The position numbers and the translations under genes were made by a program. Positions 44,844-53,914 of a DNA stretch of 64,000 nt are shown here, piece by piece (within the stretch, counting starts at the first letter, position 1; each line of letters begins with the position of its first letter). The stretch spans positions 8,851-72,850 of the forward strand of contig JBBCJT010000098.1 of NCBI GenBank assembly GCA_037190665.1, given 5' to 3'. Source of the DNA: JBBCJT01 sp037190665. Lineage in GTDB: Bacteria > Pseudomonadota > Alphaproteobacteria > Acetobacterales > Acetobacteraceae. The notes beneath the pieces were generated by a model, which was given only the letters and a program-made list of their open reading frames with translations, did not search any database and was not told the DNA's origin.

Positions 44844-45848
44844 ATGCTGGGCTTTGCCGTCCGCCGCATCCTGCTGCTGGTACCGGTCCTGTTCGGACTC
44901 ACCGTGCTGGTGTTCCTGATTGCCCGGCTGCTCCCGGGCGATCCCGCCAGACTGGCCGCGGGCCCGAATGCGTCGGCGGCCGAGGTGGCCACCCTGGCCC
45001 AGGAACTGGGTCTGGATCGGCCGCTGCTCGAACAGTACTGGACCTATCTTCGCGGCTTGTCGCAGGGGGACTGGGGCGTATCGATCTTTACCCGCAGCCC
45101 GGTCCTGGATGACCTTGCCGTGTTCCTGCCGGCGACGCTGGAACTCATCCTCGTGGCACTGCTGGCCGCGGTTCTCGCGGGCGTTCCCGCGGGCCTGATC
45201 GCGGCCGCCTATCGCAACCGCTGGCCGGACGTACTGTCGCGCGGCATCTCGATTGGCGCCATCTCGACGCCGCGCTTCTTCCTCGGGCTGCTGCTGCAGC
45301 TGGGCGTGGCCATGCATCTCGGCTGGTTGCCATTGTCGGGACGCTTCCCGCTCACGGAAAGCCCGCCACCGACCTGGAGCGGGTTCCTGACGATCGATGC
45401 ACTTGTCGTCGGAGACATGCATGCCCTGGGCATCGCGCTTCAGCATCTGATGCTCCCGGCCCTGACCATGGCCTTGTCGCCTTTCGCGACCATCACGCGG
45501 ATGATGCGCGCCTCGACCGTCGAGATCCTGCAGCAGGACTACGTGCTGACCGAGCGGGCGCTGGGACTTTCTCCGCGGCTGATCCTGTTCAAATACGTGC
45601 TGAAGAACGCCTTGTCCGCCACGCTGACGGTGATCGGGCTCAGCTTCGGCTGGCTGCTGGGTGGAACCGTCCTGGTGGAGACGGTGTTCGACTGGCCCGG
45701 CATCGGCCTGTATGCGACTCAGGCCATCCTGACCCAGGACTTCATGCCGATCGTCGGCGTGACCCTCTGTATCGGCGTCATGTTCGTGACCATGAACCTG
45801 ATCGTCGATCTTCTCTATGGCGTGCTCAATCCCAAGGTCCGGTACTGA
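44844..45848 (+). CDS. Dipeptide-type ABC permease, DppB-like
   Basis: 334 residues, six membrane helices. MLGFAVRRILLLVPVLFGLTVLVFL is the standard N-terminal helix. The family segments LPGDPARLAAGP, LGLDRPLLEQYWTYL, and EILQQDYVLTERALGLSPR (docking loop) are present. It begins 11 bases after the binding-protein stop and ends with TGATG shared with the next gene. Confidence 0.95.
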   Translation: MLGFAVRRILLLVPVLFGLTVLVFLIARLLPGDPARLAAGPNASAAEVATLAQELGLDRPLLEQYWTYLRGLSQGDWGVSIFTRSPVLDDLAVFLPATLELILVALLAAVLAGVPAGLIAAAYRNRWPDVLSRGISIGAISTPRFFLGLLLQLGVAMHLGWLPLSGRFPLTESPPPTWSGFLTIDALVVGDMHALGIALQHLMLPALTMALSPFATITRMMRASTVEILQQDYVLTERALGLSPRLILFKYVLKNALSATLTVIGLSFGWLLGGTVLVETVFDWPGIGLYATQAILTQDFMPIVGVTLCIGVMFVTMNLIVDLLYGVLNPKVRY

Positions 45849-46732
45849 TGAGCGCGTCCGTTGCACCTGCGATCGCGCCCTCCGGGGAGAGCTGGCGCCG
45901 TCGGTTCTACCGCTTCCGGCAGAGCTGGCCGTCGCTGCTGGGCCTCGCCATCGTCCTCCTCATGGTGCTGGTCATGATCTTCGGGCCGTACCTGGTTCGC
46001 TTTCCCGAGCATCTGGTGGGCCAGGTCGATACGGAATCCAGACTGATGGCGCCGAACGCGACCTACTGGTTCGGAACGAACGAGGTGGGGCAGGATCTGT
46101 ACTCGCTCGTCGTCATGGGGACCCGCGTGTCGCTGCTGGCGGGCCTCGCCGTCGTCGTCCTCGGCGCGTCGGTGGGCATCACCCTGGGCGCCATTGCCGG
46201 ATACTTCGGCGGCTGGACGGATGAAGTGGTGATGCGGCTTGTCGATCTGAAGCTGACCATTCCCGGGTTGATCCTGGCGATGGCGGTGGCCACCGCACTC
46301 GGCCCCGGCCTGCTGAATATGGTGATCGCCATCGCCATCTCGTGGTGGCCCGGCTATGCACGGCTGGCGCGGGGCGAGGTGATGGCGAAGAAGGAGGAGA
46401 CCTTCGTCACGGCCGCTCGCGCGCTGGGGGCCGGCACGTTCCGGATCCTTCACCGGCACATCCTGCCGAACATTCTTTCACCCATCATCGTCAAGATGTC
46501 GCTCGATATCGGGTTCGCCATCCTGATGGTGGCATCGCTCGGCTTCATCGGGATCGGCGTGCGGCCGCCGACCCCGGAATGGGGATCGCTGCTCGCGATC
46601 GCCCGGAACAACATGCCGGACGCCTGGTGGACCGCGATCTTCCCGGGCATCACGATCATCCTCGCCGTGTTCGGCTTCAACCTGTTGGGCGACGGGCTGC
46701 GTGACGTCTTCGATCCCAAGGCGCGGCGCTAG
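45848..46732 (+). CDS. Dipeptide-type ABC permease, DppC-like
   Basis: 294 residues, six membrane helices. N-terminal cytoplasmic tail, then LLGLAIVLLMVLVMIFGPYL; FGTNEVGQDLYSLVVMGTRVS is the DppC hallmark. The docking loop is TFVTAARALGAGTFRILHRHILPN. It overlaps DppB by one base. It pairs with DppB in the membrane. Confidence 0.95.
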   Translation: MSASVAPAIAPSGESWRRRFYRFRQSWPSLLGLAIVLLMVLVMIFGPYLVRFPEHLVGQVDTESRLMAPNATYWFGTNEVGQDLYSLVVMGTRVSLLAGLAVVVLGASVGITLGAIAGYFGGWTDEVVMRLVDLKLTIPGLILAMAVATALGPGLLNMVIAIAISWWPGYARLARGEVMAKKEETFVTAARALGAGTFRILHRHILPNILSPIIVKMSLDIGFAILMVASLGFIGIGVRPPTPEWGSLLAIARNNMPDAWWTAIFPGITIILAVFGFNLLGDGLRDVFDPKARR

Positions 46733-46740
46733 GTCCCGCC

Positions 46741-47760
46741 ATGGCGCTGCTCGAGATCCGCGACCTGCACCTGACGATGCAGAGCTTCCAGGGAACGGCG
46801 CACGTGCTGAACGGCATCGACCTGACGGTCGGGCATGGCGAGATCTGGGGGCTGGTGGGTGAGACCGGGTGCGGCAAGTCCCTGACCGGCCTGTCAGTCT
46901 CCCGCCTCGTCGCGACGCCGCCTGCCCGCTATCCGCGGGGAGAGATCCGTTTTGCCGGGCGGAACCTGCTCGATGCGACGGAGGAGGAGATGCGCAGCCT
47001 GCGCGGGCGGCGCATCGGCATGATCTTTCAGGACCCCGCCACCAACCTCAACCCCGCCTTCCGCGTTGGCGAACAGCTCGTCGATGTCGCCCTGCACGCG
47101 GCGCGCCATGAGCCTTCCCTGCTCGGCGCACCGTCGTCGCGTCGGGCATTGCGTGCTGCAGCGCACGACCTTGCGGTCGAGATGCTGGACAGGATGGGGA
47201 TTCCGGACGCGGCGGCGCGCGTGCACGACTACCCACACCAATTTTCGGGCGGGATGCGCCAGCGCGTGCTGATCGCGCTTGCCTTGATCGGCCAGCCGGA
47301 TCTGCTCATTGCCGACGAACCGACGACGGCACTCGATGTCTCCGTCCAGGCCCAGATCCTCCGCCTGATCCACGGGATCGTCAGGGATCGCGGGCTGGCC
47401 GTTCTGTTCATCACCCACAATCTCGGAGTCGTCGCACAGCTCTGCAGCCATGTGGCGGTGATGTACGCGGGCAACATCGTCGAGGCAGGCAGGGCGCGGT
47501 CCGTGCTGAAGCATCCAATGCACCCGTACACACGCGCGCTCCTCTCCTCGGTGCCGGCTGCCGGCACACGCCGCGGATCGCTTCGTGGCCTCGCGGGAGC
47601 CGTGCCGGACCTTGTCCATCCGCCCGCCGGATGCCGCTTCGCCTCGCGCTGCGCACAGGCGGAGCCCGGTTGTACCCACACGATTCCACCGCTCGAGGGC
47701 ACTTCCGACCACCGCATCGCGTGCTTCGTCACGATGCGGGAGAACAGGGTCTTGGCATGA
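46741..47760 (+). CDS. Dipeptide-type ABC ATPase, DppD-like
   Basis: 339 residues. Walker A GETGCGKSLTG, Q-loop IFQDPATNLNP, signature FSGGMRQRVLIA, Walker B LLIADEPTTALDV and switch His ITHNLGVV are intact. The C-terminal oligopeptide-transporter domain contains HPMHPYTRALLSSVP and a Cys-containing GCRFASRCAQAEPGC, which in this family can hold a 4Fe-4S cluster. ATGA overlap couples it to DppF. Confidence 0.95.
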   Translation: MALLEIRDLHLTMQSFQGTAHVLNGIDLTVGHGEIWGLVGETGCGKSLTGLSVSRLVATPPARYPRGEIRFAGRNLLDATEEEMRSLRGRRIGMIFQDPATNLNPAFRVGEQLVDVALHAARHEPSLLGAPSSRRALRAAAHDLAVEMLDRMGIPDAAARVHDYPHQFSGGMRQRVLIALALIGQPDLLIADEPTTALDVSVQAQILRLIHGIVRDRGLAVLFITHNLGVVAQLCSHVAVMYAGNIVEAGRARSVLKHPMHPYTRALLSSVPAAGTRRGSLRGLAGAVPDLVHPPAGCRFASRCAQAEPGCTHTIPPLEGTSDHRIACFVTMRENRVLA

Positions 47761-48569
47761 TCCTCGAGATCGAGGCTGTCACGAAGTCATTCGACGGGGG
47801 GCGGCGCGGCCTGTGGCGCCGCGTGCCCAAGGTCGTGGCGCTGTCGGATGTGACGTTGTCCATCCGTCGCGGGGAGAGCTTCGGGATCGTCGGCGAGTCG
47901 GGTTCAGGGAAGAGCACGCTCGCGCGCTGCATCCTGCGGCTGGAGGAGATCAGCAGCGGCCGCATCCTGTTTGAGGGGACGGACCTGGCCAAGCTCACGC
48001 CACGGCAGTTGCAGCGGCTCCGCGCCCGTATCCAGATCGTGTTTCAGGATCCCTATACCTCCCTCAATCCCCGCATGTCGGTCCACGACATCCTGGTCGA
48101 GCCGATGGAGATCCATCGCGACCGCCTCGGGCTCGGCGCGCGTGGTCGCACGGATCGCGCCGTGGAGATGCTGGAGCGCGTCGGGCTCGGCGTGCAGCAC
48201 CTGTACCGTTTCCCGCACGAATTCTCCGGCGGCCAGCGCCAGCGTATCGGCATCGCCCGCGCCCTGATGCTGCGCCCGGACTTTCTGATCCTGGATGAGC
48301 CGACATCCGCGCTCGACGTGTCGGTGCAGGCACAGGTCCTGAACCTGCTGCACGAACTGCAGGCCGAGTTCGGCCTGACCTATCTCTTCATCAGCCACGA
48401 CCTCGCTGTCATCCGCTATATCTGCGATCGCCTCGCGCTGATGCATCGCGGCCGTATCGTCGAGCGTGGCGATGCGGAGGCCATCTTTCAGCGGCCCGAA
48501 ACCGAGTATGCACGCACCTTGCTTGCGGCGATGCCCGATCCGGATCCTGACCGATCACCCTTCCTTTGA
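47757..48569 (+). CDS. Dipeptide-type ABC ATPase, DppF-like
   Basis: 270 residues from ATG 47757, which overlaps the DppD stop; the frame is open further upstream inside dppD, but that part is a shadow. Walker A GESGSGKSTLA, Q-loop VFQDPYTSLNP, signature FSGGQRQRIGIA, Walker B LILDEPTSALDV and switch His ISHDLAVI are intact. The usual C-terminal Cys-rich segment of DppF proteins is absent; the protein ends shortly after EYARTLLAAMPDPDP. It completes the importer, which has all five parts. Confidence 0.93.
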   Translation: MILEIEAVTKSFDGGRRGLWRRVPKVVALSDVTLSIRRGESFGIVGESGSGKSTLARCILRLEEISSGRILFEGTDLAKLTPRQLQRLRARIQIVFQDPYTSLNPRMSVHDILVEPMEIHRDRLGLGARGRTDRAVEMLERVGLGVQHLYRFPHEFSGGQRQRIGIARALMLRPDFLILDEPTSALDVSVQAQVLNLLHELQAEFGLTYLFISHDLAVIRYICDRLALMHRGRIVERGDAEAIFQRPETEYARTLLAAMPDPDPDRSPFL

Positions 48570-48930
48570 TGCGGCCAATGGCAGCTTGGTGTGCGGCCGC
48601 TGTGGCTGGAATACGGGATTCGTGAGTTCGTGCCCTTGAATAGGCGCCAACCGAATCGAGCGTAGGGCAAGTATCAGGTTGCAGGGCGGGGCGTGTTGAA
48701 GCGCCACACGCATTCGGTGAGGAAGAGCGGGAAGTATTGGCGTCCCGTCTGGGACGAAACTGCGCACCGGGCAATCAGGATATCCGGAAGGAGACCGCCT
48801 GCATCAAACGCCTGTGGCTCTCAGGCCCTGCAATCTTCTCACTCGAAGATTGTGAGGCGCCTTCACGCACGCTGTCCGGGCGCGCGTCTGCACTTGACCA
48901 CTCGCACGGGGCAGTGACGGAACCACAAGG
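48570..48930. other. Convergent intergenic region, no gene supported
   Basis: 361 bases between the ends of the DppF gene (plus) and the glycerol-kinase-like gene (minus). GCGGCC at 48571-48576 and GGCCGC at 48595-48600 could form a hairpin just past the DppF stop, but no T-run follows. Short frames here have no ribosome binding sites. Confidence 0.5.
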
Positions 48931-50361
48931 TCACGGCGGAGCATTTCCCCAGGTCCGGCTCAGCGCGATCGCCTGCTGAAAGCGTGCGCGCAGTGCTTCG
49001 GGCAAAAGCGTCTCCGGCTCCACCCGTCGCCAACCGCCGGGTCGGGGTAGCGTCGTCTGTCCGCTGGCGACCAGGCAGAGATGCAGAATGCCCAGAGCCG
49101 TGACATCGACGGCACTTGCGACGTCCACCGGAGCGCCGATCGCGGACGTCAGCAGCCGGATGAAGGCGTTGCTCCGGCTCAGGCCGCCATCGACGGCAAC
49201 ACGCCCCGTGCCGCCGTGCCGCGTCGTCATCGCCTGCACCAGTTCAGCGGCCCGCAGGGCGATCCCCTCCAGCACGGCACGCCGCAGGTCCTCCGGCCGT
49301 GTGGCGAGGTCCAGACCCAGCCAGCACCCTCGCGCCGCCCGGTCCCAGTGCGGGCATCCCAACCCGGCAAGCGCCGGTACGAAGACGAGGCCGCGTTCGA
49401 GTGCGGACGGCCCCGAGAAGTCGTCCAGCGCCGCGTATCCGGGCAGCAGGCCGATCTCGCCGAGCCACTCCACGGCTGCCCCGGCGGTGAGAATGCCGCC
49501 ATCAACCGCATAGCGCGGCGCCGCGTCGTTCAGCCGCCATGCACAGGTGGGAAGCAGGCCATCGGCCTGACCGGCGGCTGGCACCGCATCGGTGAGGCCG
49601 AGTGCGAACGCCCCGGTGCCGAAGGTGATCTTGATGTCCCCCGGCTCGGTGCAGCCATGACCAAACAGGGCGGCCTGCTGGTCGGCCGCACTCGCCACTA
49701 CCACCGTGCCCGTTTGCAGCACGCCGAACGGGGAGGTGGTCGAGCCGATCTCCGGCAGACATTCCATCGGCACCCCGAAGGCCGCGCAGAGGTCAGGGTC
49801 CCAGCACAGCCGCCGCAGGTCCATCAGGCTGGTGCGCGACGCGGTGGAAACGTCCGTCGCGCATTCGCCGGTCAGCCTATGAAGGAAGAAGGCGTCGCTG
49901 GTGCCCAGACGCAGCCGCCCCGACCGGAGCAAGGCCCGCGCGCCCTCCGCATGATCCAGCAGCCAGCGCATCTTGGCGGCGGAGAAATAGGGATCGAGCG
50001 GCAGGCCGGCGCGTGACAGGGTGAGGGTCTCGACCCCTTCCGCATGCAGGCGGGCAATGGCGTCCTTCGTGCGGTCATCCTGCCAGACGATCGCGTTGTG
50101 CAGCGGCTCGCCGGTGACGGCATCCCAGGCCACGACGGTCTCGCCCTGGTTGGCGAGCCCGGCCAGCGCGCAGGGCCCTGCGGCGGCGATCAGCTCTTCG
50201 AGATGGCCAAGCAGTTCGCACGGATCATGCTCGACCCAGCCCGGCTGCGGGCGGATCTGGCGATGCACCCGTGCCCCGACACGACAGAAGCTGCCGTCGC
50301 GCCAGACGAAGCCCTTGGTGCCGGTGGTTCCCTGATCGAGCGCGAGGATGCCGCCACTCAT
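48931..50361 (-). CDS. glpK: FGGY-family carbohydrate kinase, glycerol-kinase-like
   Basis: 476 residues from ATG 50361, overlapping the preceding stop (ATGA). The N-terminal phosphate-binding motif ILALDQGTTGTKGFVW and the segments LANQGETVVAWD, NAIVWQDDRT and ITFGTGAFALGL match GlpK, as does the second FGGY domain with GLVFVPALAGLGCPHWDRAARG and RVAVDGGLSRSNAF. The kinase phosphorylates glycerol or a closely related polyol. It is the last gene of a GlpR/GlpA-like/oxidoreductase set. At 476 residues it is slightly short of typical GlpK (about 500), so another three- or four-carbon polyol is possible. Confidence 0.82.
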   Translation of the reverse strand: MSGGILALDQGTTGTKGFVWRDGSFCRVGARVHRQIRPQPGWVEHDPCELLGHLEELIAAAGPCALAGLANQGETVVAWDAVTGEPLHNAIVWQDDRTKDAIARLHAEGVETLTLSRAGLPLDPYFSAAKMRWLLDHAEGARALLRSGRLRLGTSDAFFLHRLTGECATDVSTASRTSLMDLRRLCWDPDLCAAFGVPMECLPEIGSTTSPFGVLQTGTVVVASAADQQAALFGHGCTEPGDIKITFGTGAFALGLTDAVPAAGQADGLLPTCAWRLNDAAPRYAVDGGILTAGAAVEWLGEIGLLPGYAALDDFSGPSALERGLVFVPALAGLGCPHWDRAARGCWLGLDLATRPEDLRRAVLEGIALRAAELVQAMTTRHGGTGRVAVDGGLSRSNAFIRLLTSAIGAPVDVASAVDVTALGILHLCLVASGQTTLPRPGGWRRVEPETLLPEALRARFQQAIALSRTWGNAPP

Positions 50362-51563
50362 GCCAGCTCCACCCGCAGCACGGCGGCACCGCGCACTGCA
50401 TCCGCCGGCAGGCACAGGCTGATCCGCCGCTCCGGCAATGCGTTGACCCGCTGCTCGCGGATCGGACGGCCATCGGCCAGCACGCGCAGCACGCCGCGAT
50501 GCGCATGGGCGGCGCGGACGAACAGCCGCAATGGCGCTTCGCTGTCCGGCAGGAAGCGCTGGGGGTAGACGTAGCGCAGCGCGCCGCCGGCTTCGACGGG
50601 GCGCGCCGTTGCGGCGGCAGGCAGCTTGCCGGCGAGGGCGTCCAGAACCGAACGCGCCGCCGCCCGTCCTTCCAGCGCCACCGCACCGGAGTGCTCGACC
50701 CCGCGCAGCATGTTGCCGGCCGCGAAGAAGGCGGGATCGGAGCAGCGCCACGCGCTGTCGATCGCCGGCCCGCCGGTGCCGGGATCCAGTGCGAGATGGC
50801 TGGCGCGGACCAGCGCGGCCTCGGGCACGAAACGGCCGGTCAGGATCACCCCGTCGCAGGCGATCCGCTCCTCGCCGGCCGCATGCGCGATGCGCACCGC
50901 CTCCACCCGGTCCCTGCCCTCGATCGCCAGCAACCGCGTGCCGGTGCGCACCGGCACGCCGAGCGCGAGCCGCGTGATCAGGTCGGCGGGGCGGCGGGCG
51001 GTGATGCGCGGCCCCGCCTCGATCATGGCGAGCGGGCGGATCCCGGCATGCCGCGCGGTGAGCAGGGCGGAGAAGGACACCAGCTCCGTTCCCACCACGA
51101 CCGGCCTGCGGAAGGGCACCATGCCGCCGGCATAGACCATCTCCTGAAAGGCACCCGTGGTCACGGTCCCCCACGGGCGCGTGCCGGAGACCAGGCGCGC
51201 GGCGCGCGACGCTTCGCGGATCCCGGTGGCGAGCAGCACGATGTCGGCGTCGATCCGCTCCACGCCCGCCTGCGTCGCGATCTCCACGCCGCCCGGCCGC
51301 AGTGCGACAACGCTCGTGCCGGTGCGGATCGCCGCCCCCGCGGCCAGGGCCGCTGCGACGAGGCGTCGCGCATAGGCGGGGCCGGTCCATATCCGGTGGA
51401 AGTCCAGCATGCCCCAGCCGGGATGGCCCGCGAAACGCGGCAGCCCGCCGGCGTCGGGGTTGCGCTCGAGCACGAGCACGTCCGGGACGCCGGCTTCGGC
51501 GAGGGTGCGCGCGGCGGTGAGGCCCGCGGGCCCGCCACCGACGATGATGGCGCGCCGCCGCAT
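50358..51563 (-). CDS. FAD/NAD(P)-dependent oxidoreductase of the glycerol-3-phosphate oxidation set
   Basis: 401 residues from ATG 51563, which shares TGATG with the GlpA-like gene. FAD motif AIIVGGGPAGLTAARTLAEAG at the N-terminus. NAD(P)-reductase-type segments follow: IVLLATGIREASRAARL near 130, and AFFAAGNMLRGVEHSGAVALEG near 300. This is the HcnB/TM1433-like partner that passes electrons from a GlpA-type dehydrogenase to NAD or another acceptor. The last ~70 residues (from about GALRYVYPQRFLPDSEAPL) form an extra beta-rich piece without cysteines that I do not recognise. The small DUF1667 protein often found in such sets is missing. Confidence 0.8.
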   Translation of the reverse strand: MRRRAIIVGGGPAGLTAARTLAEAGVPDVLVLERNPDAGGLPRFAGHPGWGMLDFHRIWTGPAYARRLVAAALAAGAAIRTGTSVVALRPGGVEIATQAGVERIDADIVLLATGIREASRAARLVSGTRPWGTVTTGAFQEMVYAGGMVPFRRPVVVGTELVSFSALLTARHAGIRPLAMIEAGPRITARRPADLITRLALGVPVRTGTRLLAIEGRDRVEAVRIAHAAGEERIACDGVILTGRFVPEAALVRASHLALDPGTGGPAIDSAWRCSDPAFFAAGNMLRGVEHSGAVALEGRAAARSVLDALAGKLPAAATARPVEAGGALRYVYPQRFLPDSEAPLRLFVRAAHAHRGVLRVLADGRPIREQRVNALPERRISLCLPADAVRGAAVLRVELA

Positions 51564-52969
51564 CAGCCGCGCCCCGCGGGCAGCGCGCTCACCAGCCCGG
51601 GCAGCCGCGTGCCGGCCAGTTCCATCACCCGCCGCGTGCAGTAGAAGCCCTGGCAGCGGCCCATCATGCAGCGGGTGCGGCGCTTCAGCCCGCCGATGTC
51701 GCCGGCCGGCAGCGGTCCGTCCAATGCCGCCAGGATCTCGGCCCGCGTCACCATCTCGCAGTGGCAGACGATCTCGTCGCGCCCGGCCTGCTGCCAGGGG
51801 CGCGGCAGCTCCTCCGCGAGATTCGGCACCGGGGTCCAGATCGGCTCGGGCGCCGGCGGCAGCGCGCCGAAATGCCGCGCGTACAGGCGATGCAGATGGG
51901 CGGCGATGCCGAGCGCGCCCGTCAAGCCGGTGGAGCGGATGCCGCCGACAGTGATCCATCGCCGGTCGGGCAGCGCCTCGATGCAGTAGTCCTTGAACTG
52001 GGTTGCGGGACGGAGGCCGGCATAGGCGGCGGTGACCGGTTCCGCCGCCAGTTCGGGAACCATGCGCCGCCCCTGCTCCAGCAAAGCCTCCAGCGCCGGC
52101 TCCTCGATCGTGGCGTTGTCGCGGTCCTGCTGCTCCTCCGCGGTGGGGCCCACCAGCAGGTTGCCAAACGCGGTGCGCGCGAGAACCACGCCCTTGGTCC
52201 GCTCGTTCGGCACCGGCAGGACGATGCTGCGCAGCAGGCGGTGGGCGGTCTTGTCCAGCACCACGAACTGTCCCTTGCGCGGGCGGATGCTGAACGGGCT
52301 CGGCCGGGCGATCGCCTCGACGATATCGCCCTGCAGCCCGGCGCAGTTCACCACCAGCCGGGCCCGGAGCGGACCCTGCCCCGTGGCCAGTGTCCATCCG
52401 TCCGCGTCCCGCGTCCCGCCCGTCACGTCGGTGTTGCGCAGCACGGCACCGCCATGGGCCAGGCCCTGGAGGACGTAGGCAAGCGGCGCGGACCAGGCGT
52501 CGATCACCGCCTCGCCCGGGACCAGCACGCCGCCCCGGAGATCGAGGGCGAGATGCGGTTCCCGCGCCCTGACGTCCCCGGCGTCGATCTGCCGGACATT
52601 CATCACACCGTTCTCATGGGCACGGGCGACGATGCCGGGCAGCGCCGCGAGGTCGGCCTCCGACCAGGCGACGACGATGGCACCGGTTTCCAGCAGCGGC
52701 AGGCCCAGCCGGTGATGGATCGCGCGGTAGCGGGCAGAGCCCTCGCGCACGCAGGCGGCTTCCAGGCTGCCCGGCACGGCGTCGAAGCCGGTGTGCAGCA
52801 GGGCGCTGTTCGCCTTGCTCGCACCACCGAGGATGTCGGGGCCACGCTCGATCAGCACGGCGCCCAAGCCAGCCAGGGCGAACTCGCGGAACACCGCGCA
52901 GCCCACGACCCCGGCACCGATGACCGCGACGTCGAACACGATGCCTTCGCCGGTCGCCCGCGGCTTCAT
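51563..52969 (-). CDS. GlpA-like FAD-dependent dehydrogenase with C-terminal 2Fe-2S (BFD-like) domain
   Basis: 468 residues. FAD motif DVAVIGAGVVGCAVFREFAL and the GASKANSALLHTGFDA segment are typical of anaerobic glycerol-3-phosphate dehydrogenases. The body is a DAO fold. Near the C-terminus, EIVCHCEMVTRAEIL and TRCMMGRCQGFYCTRRV hold the Cys residues of a BFD-like 2Fe-2S domain. It should oxidise glycerol-3-phosphate (or an analogous polyol phosphate made by the neighbouring kinase) and hand electrons to the next protein. It overlaps the DeoR gene by four bases (ATGA) and the oxidoreductase gene by one. Confidence 0.87.
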   Translation of the reverse strand: MKPRATGEGIVFDVAVIGAGVVGCAVFREFALAGLGAVLIERGPDILGGASKANSALLHTGFDAVPGSLEAACVREGSARYRAIHHRLGLPLLETGAIVVAWSEADLAALPGIVARAHENGVMNVRQIDAGDVRAREPHLALDLRGGVLVPGEAVIDAWSAPLAYVLQGLAHGGAVLRNTDVTGGTRDADGWTLATGQGPLRARLVVNCAGLQGDIVEAIARPSPFSIRPRKGQFVVLDKTAHRLLRSIVLPVPNERTKGVVLARTAFGNLLVGPTAEEQQDRDNATIEEPALEALLEQGRRMVPELAAEPVTAAYAGLRPATQFKDYCIEALPDRRWITVGGIRSTGLTGALGIAAHLHRLYARHFGALPPAPEPIWTPVPNLAEELPRPWQQAGRDEIVCHCEMVTRAEILAALDGPLPAGDIGGLKRRTRCMMGRCQGFYCTRRVMELAGTRLPGLVSALPAGRG

Positions 52970-53739
52970 GAGCGCGCTGGCGCCGGCGCGAGCAGGATCT
53001 CCACGCCGGCCGCATCCAGGGCCCGACGGAGCGGCGGAGGCGGCGACCGGTCGGTCACGAGGCGGGCGATCTTGTCGGCCGCGCAGATCAGGAAAGGGGC
53101 CTTCCGGCCGAACTTCGACGCATCGGCGAGCAGCGTGACCCGCCGGCCGTGCGCGATCATCGCGCGCGCGACCTCGGCCTCCTGCACGTCGAAGTCGACG
53201 GCTCCCTCGGGCCCGAGTCCCCCGACGGTCAGCACGACATGTTGCGGACAGAACCCGGCGATCTGCTGCAGCACCAGGGAACCGAGATTCTCCCCGCCCT
53301 CGCGCCGGTACTCGCCGCCGAGCAGGAAGACGGTATTGCCGCCGCCGCGCGATACCAGGTGCGCGATGCTGGCCGAGTTGGTCGCGACGACCAGTTGCCG
53401 CTGCGCCAGCTCCGCCGCGAACGCGATGGTGGTCGAGCCGGTGTCGATGAACAGCGAATCGCCCGGGCCGAACAGCGCCGCGGCACGGCGCGCGATGGCG
53501 CGCTTGGCGTCCAGGTTCTCCACCATGCGGGTGCGGAAGGCGCCTTCGCCCAGCGAATCAGGCAGCGTGGCGCCGCCATGGAACTTCTGCAGCCGGTTCC
53601 GCGCGGCAAGCGCCGTCAGGTCGCGACGGACGGTTTCCTGCGAGACGTCGAGCTGCTCTGCGATCTCCTCCACGGTCATGCGCTGATGACGGCCGAGGAG
53701 TTCGAGCAGGCGCTCCTGCCGCACCGCCGGCCGCGTCAT
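52966..53739 (-). CDS. DeoR-family repressor, GlpR-like
   Basis: 257 residues. The N-terminal helix-turn-helix is RQERLLELLGRHQRMTVEEIAEQLDVSQETVRRDL, followed by NRLQKFHGGATLP, the classic DeoR signature. The C-terminal sugar-phosphate-sensing domain contains SLFIDTGSTTIAFAAEL, TNSASIAHLV and LLADASKFGRKAPF. It overlaps the GlpA-like gene and so represses its own operon, presumably released by glycerol-3-phosphate or a similar phosphate. The start is ATG 53739; a 175-base gap separates it from the binding-protein gene upstream. Confidence 0.93.
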   Translation of the reverse strand: MTRPAVRQERLLELLGRHQRMTVEEIAEQLDVSQETVRRDLTALAARNRLQKFHGGATLPDSLGEGAFRTRMVENLDAKRAIARRAAALFGPGDSLFIDTGSTTIAFAAELAQRQLVVATNSASIAHLVSRGGGNTVFLLGGEYRREGGENLGSLVLQQIAGFCPQHVVLTVGGLGPEGAVDFDVQEAEVARAMIAHGRRVTLLADASKFGRKAPFLICAADKIARLVTDRSPPPPLRRALDAAGVEILLAPAPARS

Positions 53740-53914
53740 AGCCCGGTGCTGCTCCGCAAAGGCATGTATCCACCTCGATGATGAATCGGCATCGGCATCC
53801 TGCGCGGTAGCCGGCCATTGGCACGACGGTAGTGCATCTTCCGGACCGGAGCATGCAACACCCCGCGGCTGGCAGGCCCACGCCTGCCAGCCCGGGTCGC
53901 GACCCGTCCCTGCG

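Noticed and set aside
50362..51390. N-terminal 343 codons of a long minus-strand frame ending at 48931
   Set aside because: The glycerol kinase begins at ATG 50361; the earlier part is an out-of-frame shadow of the FAD oxidoreductase.
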